Source: Rhodanobacter denitrificans (GTDB taxonomy: Bacteria > Pseudomonadota > Gammaproteobacteria > Xanthomonadales > Rhodanobacteraceae). Taken from it: a DNA stretch of 64,000 nucleotides. The DNA lies in contig QFPO01000005.1 in NCBI GenBank assembly GCA_003241385.1, forward strand, positions 310,001 through 374,000, in the 5' to 3' direction. Below the pieces are notes generated by a model that saw only the letters and a program-made list of their open reading frames with translations, was not told the origin of the DNA and did no database searches. The translations under genes were made by a program, and so were the position numbers. This document shows, one piece after another, positions 57,447-64,000 of the stretch (positions within the stretch are counted from its first letter, which is position 1; every line of letters begins with the position of its first letter).

Positions 57447-58351
57447 CCGCCATCTCGCTCCCGCGGGCGCAGCGCGGCATCGCCTTCGTCCTGGTGCTGT
57501 GGGTCATCGCGATGGTCGCGGTGCTGCTCGGCAGTTTCTCGATGATCGCGCGCACCGAGAACCTGCAATCGCGTCATCTGTTCGAGACCACGCAGGCGCG
57601 CTACGCGGCCGAGGCCGGCCTCAATCTGGCCGTCTACGAACTGCGCATGCACGACCCGATGCAGCGCTGGCAGGCCGACGGGCGCAGCTACCGGTTCGCG
57701 TTCGGCGACGCCGAGATCGACGTGCGGATCACCGACGATGCCGGCAAGATCGACATCAATACCGCCGACATCATGGTGATGACCAATCTGCTGACCTCGG
57801 CCGGCGTCGAGTTCGACAAGGCCCAGGAGCTGGCCGATGCGATCGAGGACTGGCGCGACCCGGACGATCTGGCCCGGCCGCTCGGCGCCGAAGCGAAGGA
57901 TTACAAGGACGTAGGTCTGTCCTATGGGCCGCGCAACGGCCCGTTCGAGACCGTCTCGGAGCTGCAGCAGGTGCTCGGCATGAGCTACGAGATCTTCACC
58001 GCGATCGAGCCGGCGATCACGATCTATTCCGGCCGCAACACCCCGAGCGCCGCCTACGCCCCGATCGAGGCGCTGCGGGCGCTGCCGGGCATGACCAACG
58101 ACTATGCGCAGCAGCTGATCCAGCAGCGCCAGATGCTCCAGCCGGGTTCGCCCGAGCTGCAGAGTCTCACCCTGCCCGACGGGACCCCGCTCATGGCGGA
58201 CGGAGGGGGGCTGACGTATAGTGTGCGTTGCCGTGCGACGCTGCCCAATGGTGCCAGTGCCGAACTGGACGCCACGGTCCGCATGGGCGGCGCCGGTGCC
58301 GCGGGGCGCCCTTATGCAATCCTGCGTTGGCGGGATGGGGAAAATTCCTGA
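57443..58351 (+). CDS. gspK: Minor pseudopilin GspK (XpsK)
   Basis: 302 residues, ATGA overlap with gspJ. N-terminal RG|IAFVLVLWVIAMVAVLLG lacks Glu5, which is normal for GspK. The large alpha-helical domain (DINTADIMVMTNLLTSAGVE, PNGPF/RNGPFETVSELQQVLGMS) matches GspK and caps the pseudopilus tip. It uses the ComEA-like DINTA motif. Confidence 0.92.
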   Translation: MTAISLPRAQRGIAFVLVLWVIAMVAVLLGSFSMIARTENLQSRHLFETTQARYAAEAGLNLAVYELRMHDPMQRWQADGRSYRFAFGDAEIDVRITDDAGKIDINTADIMVMTNLLTSAGVEFDKAQELADAIEDWRDPDDLARPLGAEAKDYKDVGLSYGPRNGPFETVSELQQVLGMSYEIFTAIEPAITIYSGRNTPSAAYAPIEALRALPGMTNDYAQQLIQQRQMLQPGSPELQSLTLPDGTPLMADGGGLTYSVRCRATLPNGASAELDATVRMGGAGAAGRPYAILRWRDGENS

Positions 58352-58353
58352 AC

Positions 58354-59532
58354 GTGCTGATCGAAACGCTGGACAGACAGCTGGCGCGTCTGCGGACGCG
58401 CCTTGCCAAGACTCCGCTGCCGGCATTCTTCGCCTGGTGGGGCGAGAGCCTGCTCGCCTGCCTGCCGCAGCGCTGGCGCGAGCTGATCGCCGACCGCAAC
58501 GAGACGCTGCTGCTCGAGCAGCAGGGCGAGGAGGTCGTGGTGCTGCGCGAGCGCGGCCGCGCCGCGCCGACCGAGCTGGGCCGCATCGCGCGCAGCCTGT
58601 CCCCGGAGGCGCAGGTCGCCGAGTACCGCCGGCTGCGTGAACGCATCGAGGATCCGGCCGTCCAGGCGATCTACTGCATCGACGCGGGCCGTGTGCTGCG
58701 CCGGACGATCACGCTGCCGGCCGCCGCCGAGGAGAACCTGCGCCAGGTGCTGTCGTTCGAGATGGACCGGCAGACGCCGTTCAAGGCCGACCAGGTCTAT
58801 TTCGACAGCCGCATCGTCGGGCGCGATTCGTCCGGGCGCAATCTGCAGGTCGAGCTGGTGCTGCTGCCGCGACCGCAGCTCGATGCCGAGCTGACCGCGC
58901 TGGCCGGCGGCGCGCTGGCGATCGACGGCGTCGACATCTGGCGCGTCGGCCGCGGCGGCCAGCGCAGCCACGTCAACCTGCTGCCGCCGGAACGGCGCGC
59001 GCACCGCCGCGACCTGCGCCTGCCGCTCAATCTCGGCCTGATCGTCCTCGCGCTGGTCTTGCTGCTGCTGGCGATGTCCAAGTGGCTCGACAACCGCGCC
59101 GCGGCGGTCGAGTCGATGCGCGAGAAGGTCAGCCAGTCCGATGCGCAGGCGCGGCAGGTGTCCGATCTCAAGCGCAGCCTGGTCGACTCGATCGCCGGCG
59201 CCAATTTCCTGTCCGACAAGAAGCGCAACGAGCCGCTGATGGTCGCGGTACTCGCGGACCTCACGCAGCGGATACCCGACGACACGTTTCTCGAGCGCAT
59301 GAACATCGAGAACGGGCAGGTGCAGCTGCAGGGGCAGAGCCGCGAGGCCGCCAAGCTGATCGGCCTGCTCGCCGAGTCGCCGTATCTGGCCAATCCCACG
59401 TTCCAGGGCGCGATCCAGCCCGATGCGAGAACGAGCAAGGAGCGCTTCCAGATCACCGCCGGGCTCAAGCGGACGACCGCGGCCGAGGGTGCGGAAGGCG
59501 AAGCTGCCAAGGGGGCCTCCGATGGCGCTTGA
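58354..59532 (+). CDS. gspL: Type II secretion protein GspL (XpsL)
   Basis: 392 residues. Cytoplasmic actin-like region that binds GspE, one helix (LPLNLGLIVLALVLLLLAMSKWL, about residues 222-244) and a periplasmic PilN/ferredoxin-like part. GTG 58354 is two bases after the gspK stop and has GGGGA upstream. The protein overlaps gspM by 11 bases. Confidence 0.88.
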   Translation: MLIETLDRQLARLRTRLAKTPLPAFFAWWGESLLACLPQRWRELIADRNETLLLEQQGEEVVVLRERGRAAPTELGRIARSLSPEAQVAEYRRLRERIEDPAVQAIYCIDAGRVLRRTITLPAAAEENLRQVLSFEMDRQTPFKADQVYFDSRIVGRDSSGRNLQVELVLLPRPQLDAELTALAGGALAIDGVDIWRVGRGGQRSHVNLLPPERRAHRRDLRLPLNLGLIVLALVLLLLAMSKWLDNRAAAVESMREKVSQSDAQARQVSDLKRSLVDSIAGANFLSDKKRNEPLMVAVLADLTQRIPDDTFLERMNIENGQVQLQGQSREAAKLIGLLAESPYLANPTFQGAIQPDARTSKERFQITAGLKRTTAAEGAEGEAAKGASDGA

Positions 59533-60133
59533 GATCAAGGCTCCGAAGGACGGCCGGCTGCTGGCGTTGATCCTGCTGGCGATCGTGCTGCTGCTGGTCT
59601 ACATGCTCGGTTTCCACTGGTGGTTCGTGGCGCCGCATCTGCAGTACACCGAGCAGATGGCCGATCTGCGCGAACAGCAGCTGCGGTTCGCGCGCACGAT
59701 CGCCGAGCAGCCGCAGATCGACCTCAAGATGGGCGAGATCCGCGCCTACGAGCAGGAGAACCAGGCCTTCATGCCGGAGGCCGACGTCAATGCGGCCTCG
59801 GCCAGCCTGATCCAGCGCCTCAAGCAGGTCGTCGCCGAGCACGCGCCCGACAGCAACCGCTGCCAGGTCGTCAGCTCGCAGTCCTACACCAGCACCGAGG
59901 AAGAGCTCTACCGGCGCGTCACGATCAGCGTGCGCATGCGCTGCGATCTGGAGCAGCTGTCGGCCGTGCTGTACGACCTGGAGAGCGGCAAGCCGTATCT
60001 GTTCGCCGACCAGCTGATGATCTACAAGCAGCAGAGCTACGTGCCGCCCGGCGGTCGGGCCGCGGTGCAGCCGCTGGACGTGCGCTTCAATCTGTCGGGC
60101 TACATCCGGCAGTCGGGGAGGGCGCCGAAATGA
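59522..60133 (+). CDS. gspM: Type II secretion protein GspM (XpsM)
   Basis: 203 residues. One N-terminal helix (LLALILLAIVLLLVYMLGFHWWF), a coiled-coil stretch (YTEQMADLREQQLRFARTIAEQ) and a periplasmic ferredoxin-like domain of the GspMb kind. Partner of GspL and GspN in the platform. ATGA overlap with gspN. Confidence 0.88.
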   Translation: MALEIKAPKDGRLLALILLAIVLLLVYMLGFHWWFVAPHLQYTEQMADLREQQLRFARTIAEQPQIDLKMGEIRAYEQENQAFMPEADVNAASASLIQRLKQVVAEHAPDSNRCQVVSSQSYTSTEEELYRRVTISVRMRCDLEQLSAVLYDLESGKPYLFADQLMIYKQQSYVPPGGRAAVQPLDVRFNLSGYIRQSGRAPK

Positions 60134-60837
60134 ACATCCGCGCCGCCGAAATGACCACCCGCGTGCTGCTCGGCGTCTGCGCCGTGTTCGGCGCCCTGCT
60201 GCTCGTGCTCTATGCCGGCTACGGGCGCGGCTATGGCTGGCTGAGCGACAGCGAGGGCGCACGCCAGCTCGCTGCGGGCAACATCGACCGGGCCCCGTTC
60301 GTGCCGCCGCCGCTGACGACGTTCGCCGCGATCGATCAGCGGCCGCTGTTCAACGAGGATCGCCGGCCGGCACCGGTCGAGGCGACCGCGGCCACCGACG
60401 CGCCGCCGCAGGTGCCGCTGAACATCCAGCTGACCGGCGTGATCGTGACGCCGGAGACGCGCATCGCGCTGATCACCGACAAGACGCGGAACCAGCCGCT
60501 CTCGCTGAAGGTCGGAATGCCGCTGGAAGGCGACCAGGCTGCCTGGACGCTGGTTCAGATCAATCCGCGCTCGGTCGTGTTCGAGAGCATCAACAACGAG
60601 CGCAGCGAGGTCGAGCTCGAGGTCGCCGGTACGGTGGCGCCTCCGCCGAACATGCGCTCACCGGGCGGCACGCCGCCCGGCAACGCCAAGCCGGGCACGC
60701 CGCAGCCGGGCGGACAGCCGGTCCAGAGTGGCAGCAGCAACGAAGACCTCGCCAAGCGCATCGAGGCGCGCAGGCGCCAGATGCGCGAGGAAGCCGAGAA
60801 GCTGCGGCAGCAACAGCAGTCGGGTGAGCAGAAATGA
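60130..60837 (+). CDS. gspN: Type II secretion protein N (XpsN, GspC-like)
   Basis: 235 residues. One helix (VLLGVCAVFGALLLVLYAGYG), then RPLFNEDRRP and VPLNIQLTGVIVTPETRIALITDKTRNQPLSLKVGMPLEGDQAAWTLVQINPRSVVFE, which is the GspC homology-region fold that docks to the secretin; and a Gln/Gly/Pro-rich tail. In Xanthomonas XpsN replaces GspC, and no gspC is in this operon. Overlaps the following frame (ATGA at 60834). Confidence 0.85.
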   Translation: MNIRAAEMTTRVLLGVCAVFGALLLVLYAGYGRGYGWLSDSEGARQLAAGNIDRAPFVPPPLTTFAAIDQRPLFNEDRRPAPVEATAATDAPPQVPLNIQLTGVIVTPETRIALITDKTRNQPLSLKVGMPLEGDQAAWTLVQINPRSVVFESINNERSEVELEVAGTVAPPPNMRSPGGTPPGNAKPGTPQPGGQPVQSGSSNEDLAKRIEARRRQMREEAEKLRQQQQSGEQK

Positions 60838-60974
60838 TGCGATCGAAACCTTCGTCCGCACGACCGCGCGCCGCGCGGGAGCCGGCCTGGACGTACGCCC
60901 GCCGAACCGCGCATAGCCTGGATCGCCGTATCGCAGAACCGCCCCATGCTGCGGTCAAGTTGATGGAGAGTGAC

Positions 60975-63281
60975 GTGTCGTTGAAACCGAAGACCCTGCT
61001 GATCGCGCTGTCGCTGGCCCTGATGGCCGGCTGCGCCACCACGCCGGCTCCGCGCGCCACCGCTCCGGACGGCGGTCCGATGACCGCGGACAATGCGATC
61101 GCGCCGACGCCGCCGGTGCGTTCGCTCTCCGACGAGCAGGAGCGCGGCAGCGGCGCGATCTCGATCAATCCCGACGAGCGCACGCAGCGCGAACCGCCCA
61201 AGCCGGAGATCCAGGTCGGTACCGGCCGTTTCTTCAACGAGCAGGCTGCGCGCGGTGCCGGCACGGCGGTCGCCGGTGAAGGCCAGGTCGTGTTCAATTT
61301 CGAGAATCAGCCGATCCAGGCCGTCGTCAAGGCGATCCTCGGCGACCTGCTGCAGGAGAACTACATCATCGCGCCGAACGTCGGCGGCAACGTCACGTTC
61401 TCCACGTCCAAGCCGATCCGTCCCGAGGACGCGATGTCGACGCTCGAGACGCTGCTGCAGTGGACCGGCAATACGCTGGTCCGCGAAGGCGGACGCTACA
61501 CGGTGCTGCAGCTCAAGGATGCGATCCCGGGCAAGCTGACACCGCGCATCGCGCCGCCGGACGCCGCGCGCGGCTACGAGCTGCGCGTGTTCCCGCTGCG
61601 CTACGTGTCGCCGTCGCAGATGGCCAATCTGCTCAAGCCGTACGCGAAGCCCGAGGCGATCATCAACATCGACACCGCGCGCAGCCTGCTCGTGATGGCC
61701 GGCACCGCGTCGGAGCTGGTCAACTACAAGCGCACGATCGAGACCTTCGACGTCGACTGGCTCAAGGGCATGTCGATGGGCGTGTACGCGCTGCAGCACC
61801 AGGAGGTCGGCAAGATCCTGCCGGAACTGCAGAAGCTGTTCGGCGCCGAGGGCGAGTCGCCGCTGGCCGGCATGTTCCGCTTCATGCCGCTGGAGTCGGT
61901 CAATTCGGTCATCGTCATCACGCCGCAGCCGGAGTATCTCGAGCAGGCCGAGCAGTGGCTGCGCCGCCTCGATACCGGTGCCGCCGAGAATGCGACCCAG
62001 CTCTATACCTACGACGTCAAGAACATCAAGGCGGTCGACCTCGCCGACTATCTGAGCGACATATTCGGCGCGAGCAGCGGCGGCGGTGGACGGCGCAGCA
62101 CGTCCGGCTCGGTCGCGCCCGGTCTGAAGCCGGTCACGGTCGGCGCGCTCGGCGGCACCGGCGGCGCGTCGATGGGCTATGGCAACCGCCAGACCCAGAA
62201 TACGCAGACCGAAGCGCCGAAGACCGAGTCGACGCCGCGTCCGGCCAGTTCCGGCGGTTCGGGCGAGGAAAAGCAGATGCGCATCACCGCGATCGAGGAG
62301 AACAACCAGATCCTGGTGATGGCCACGCCGTCGGAATGGGATTCGGTGCAGGCCGCGATCCGCAAGCTCGACATCGCGCCGCTGCAGGTCCACATCGAGA
62401 CGAAGATCCTCGAGGTCAGTCTGGACGGAGACCTGCAGTACGGCGTGCAGTGGTGGTTCGCCGGCCTGCAGGGCGAGGGCTATCCGAACGGCGAGCCCTA
62501 CGTACGCACGCACGATCGCCAGCGAGGCCTGATTGGAGCTGCTGGTCCCGGGGCGGGTTCGTCAACAATCTTCTGGTCGTATCTCAACAGCAAGTTCCAG
62601 GTCGCGCTGAGCGCGCTGCAGTCCAGCGGCGTGGCCAAGGTGCTGTCGGCGCCGTCGCTGGTCGTGACCAACAACCAGGAAGCGCAGATCAACGTCGGTC
62701 AGCAGATTCCGGTCCAGCAAACCTACTACACCGGCTATACCGTGCCGTCGACGGTCGGTACCGGATCCTCCTCGACGCCGGCGACGACCTCGTCCGGCTA
62801 CGGCACGGTGCAGTACCTCAATACCGGCATCATCCTGCAGGTCAAGCCGCGCGTGAATCCGGGCGGTCTGGTCTACATGGAAGTCTCGCAGGAAGTCAGC
62901 AATCCTGGACCGATCACCGCGAACGGCAATCCGCCGATCAACCAGCGCCAGCTGCAGACGCAGATCGCCGTGCAGAGCGGTGAGTCCGTGCTGCTGGGTG
63001 GTTTGATCTCGGAGAATTCCCAGGAAAGCGAATCCAATGTTCCGGGCATCAACAAAATTCCGTTGCTCGGCAAATTGTTTGGACGGACCAGAAACCAGCG
63101 CCAGCGCACCGAGCTGATCGTCGTGATCACGCCGCAGGTGATCGCCAACAGCCAGGATGCGCGCAGCGTCACCGACGAGTATCAGCGTCAGTTCGAGTCG
63201 CTGCGTCCGCTGCCGAAGTCCAACGTGACGGTCGAGCCGCTGCGTCCGGCCGAGACGGTGCCGCTGCAGCCGACGCCGTGA
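60975..63281 (+). CDS. gspD: Type II secretion secretin GspD (XpsD), lipoprotein
   Basis: About 768 residues from GTG 60975 (GGAG at 60965-60968, six bases upstream). Lipoprotein signal KPKTLLIALSLALMAGC; N0-N3 domains (QVVFNFENQPIQAVVKAILGDLL, YELRVFPLRYVSPSQMANLLKPYA), then the secretin barrel (LSAPSLVVTNNQEAQINVGQQIPVQQ, then VLLGGLISENSQ ... GKLFGRTRNQRQRTELIVVITPQVI). A lipidated secretin is the Xanthomonas XpsD type. The frame is open from 60834; ATG 60963 and ATG 60834 are the other starts but give acidic or long Arg-rich leaders. Confidence 0.92.
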   Translation: MSLKPKTLLIALSLALMAGCATTPAPRATAPDGGPMTADNAIAPTPPVRSLSDEQERGSGAISINPDERTQREPPKPEIQVGTGRFFNEQAARGAGTAVAGEGQVVFNFENQPIQAVVKAILGDLLQENYIIAPNVGGNVTFSTSKPIRPEDAMSTLETLLQWTGNTLVREGGRYTVLQLKDAIPGKLTPRIAPPDAARGYELRVFPLRYVSPSQMANLLKPYAKPEAIINIDTARSLLVMAGTASELVNYKRTIETFDVDWLKGMSMGVYALQHQEVGKILPELQKLFGAEGESPLAGMFRFMPLESVNSVIVITPQPEYLEQAEQWLRRLDTGAAENATQLYTYDVKNIKAVDLADYLSDIFGASSGGGGRRSTSGSVAPGLKPVTVGALGGTGGASMGYGNRQTQNTQTEAPKTESTPRPASSGGSGEEKQMRITAIEENNQILVMATPSEWDSVQAAIRKLDIAPLQVHIETKILEVSLDGDLQYGVQWWFAGLQGEGYPNGEPYVRTHDRQRGLIGAAGPGAGSSTIFWSYLNSKFQVALSALQSSGVAKVLSAPSLVVTNNQEAQINVGQQIPVQQTYYTGYTVPSTVGTGSSSTPATTSSGYGTVQYLNTGIILQVKPRVNPGGLVYMEVSQEVSNPGPITANGNPPINQRQLQTQIAVQSGESVLLGGLISENSQESESNVPGINKIPLLGKLFGRTRNQRQRTELIVVITPQVIANSQDARSVTDEYQRQFESLRPLPKSNVTVEPLRPAETVPLQPTP

Positions 63282-63393
63282 CGCGCCGAGATTGAACCGC
63301 GCCGGTTCGACGGTGTCCCAGCGTCGCGTTTTCGTTTCGGCGAACCGGCGTTCGCGGTGCGGCACGCACCCAATTCTTTCAAAGGATCCCAAG

Positions 63394-63837
63394 ATGAGTC
63401 TCGACAATCCCAGGCGCGGCCTTTTCGGACGTCTATTCGCGTATGCCGCCTTGGCTGCATTGATCGGCGGCTGCGCCTCCGGCGGTGTGCGCGGCGGCAG
63501 CTCGCCGGATGCCATCGACGCACTGGCGGTGCAGCGGTGGGAGTTCCTGATCGCCCGGCAGGCGGACAAGGCCTACGATCTGCTGTCCCCGGGCTACCGC
63601 TCGACGCGTACGCGCGAGGCCTACGCTGCGGCGATGAACTCGCGGCCGATCAACTGGAAGAAGGTGACCTTCGTCAAGAAGGAGTGCGAGGCCGAGCGCT
63701 GCAACGTGTTTCTGCTCGTCGACCACACGATTCGCCTGCCCGGCATCGGCATCGCCAAGCCCCAGGAGGCGTTCGCGCCGCTGCGCGAAACCTGGATCCG
63801 ATCGGCGGGCCGCTGGTACTATCTGCCGAGCGAGTGA
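63394..63837 (+). CDS. Unidentified lipoprotein
   Basis: 147 residues. Lipobox LIGGC after LFAYAALAALIGGC, a Gly/Ser spacer, then a small alpha+beta domain (DALAVQRWEFLIARQADKAYDLLSPGYRS, then TFVKKECEAERCNVFLLVDHTIRLPGIGIAKPQEAFAPLRETWIRSAGRWYYLPSE). The shape resembles NTF2-like/SnoaL domains, with a disulfide-type pair CEAERC. It follows gspD by 112 bp and could be an accessory or an independent gene. Confidence 0.78.
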   Translation: MSLDNPRRGLFGRLFAYAALAALIGGCASGGVRGGSSPDAIDALAVQRWEFLIARQADKAYDLLSPGYRSTRTREAYAAAMNSRPINWKKVTFVKKECEAERCNVFLLVDHTIRLPGIGIAKPQEAFAPLRETWIRSAGRWYYLPSE

Positions 63838-64000
63838 TATTGCTCAAGTGATTGATTTCGCTGCCATAGAGAGAGGTTCTGGATGGGGATTGCATGCCTC
63901 TTTCCTTTGCCTTAACATGGCAGCGCTGTTGCCCAGTCCCGATAGCGGCAGTCGGGGAGTCGCTGATCGCCGGCGTGGGACTGGTGAAAGCAAAAAAGCC
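63838..64000. other. 3' end of the window, noticeably AT-richer
   Basis: The last 163 bp are less GC-rich than the rest. An ATG at 63917 opens a frame of 28 codons that runs off the end; too little is visible to call it a gene. No RNA gene is recognised. Confidence 0.3.

Noticed and set aside
63917..64000. Start of another gene at the window end
   Set aside because: Only 28 codons are visible, with no Shine-Dalgarno and no recognisable motif.

Overview
The window is ordinary chromosomal DNA, by eye about 70% G+C, from a gammaproteobacterium of the Xanthomonadales/Lysobacterales type. The strongest pointer is a complete type II secretion operon in the Xanthomonas xps order E-F-G-H-I-J-K-L-M-N-D, with a lipoprotein secretin and an N protein in place of GspC. 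MetJ, TamA/TamB, RlmM and an OxyR with both redox cysteines agree with that. I see no insertion sequence, prophage, CRISPR array, rRNA or tRNA. GTG and TTG starts and 1-4 base stop/start overlaps are very common.

Layout. 1-2911: glycine cleavage genes gcvT (5' end outside the window), gcvH and gcvPA (gcvPB is not adjacent). 3119-3761: an autoregulated metJ whose product carries a lysine-rich, histone-H1-like tail. 4133-14402: propionate catabolism (prpE; prpB and prpC), interrupted by a TetR/SDR/thioesterase block and an MFS exporter. A citrate-synthase-like protein with an N-terminal DNA-binding domain lies divergent to prpB and is probably its regulator. 14532-21549: dbpA and the tamA-tamB outer-membrane assembly pair. 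21656-29623: a GH17-GT2 glucan synthase, a VTT-domain membrane protein, rlmM, a deaminase, a Cys-rich lipoprotein, glnS and a DUF3253 protein. 29779-33354: DUF2007 and DMT transporter genes, then metX-metB behind a leader with four MetJ boxes, a promoter and a SAM-I riboswitch. 33407-35815: rnk, oxyR and a PycTM-like membrane protein. 35938-40892: a very large envelope protein coupled to prmC. 40999-47466: dxs, a small GTPase with its partner, xerD and two dsbC paralogues. 47590-63281: purL, a small membrane protein and the eleven-gene xps operon without a clear break. 63394-63837: a lipoprotein.

The genes fall into three themes: one-carbon/methionine metabolism with layered control (MetJ boxes at both metJ and metX, plus a SAM riboswitch), the methylcitrate cycle with a probable substrate-sensing regulator, and envelope biogenesis (Tam, T2SS, DsbC, glucan). 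The most interesting parts are the MetJ-tail fusion, the double SAM sensing at metXB, and the citrate-synthase-like regulator with its GATCAA palindromes.
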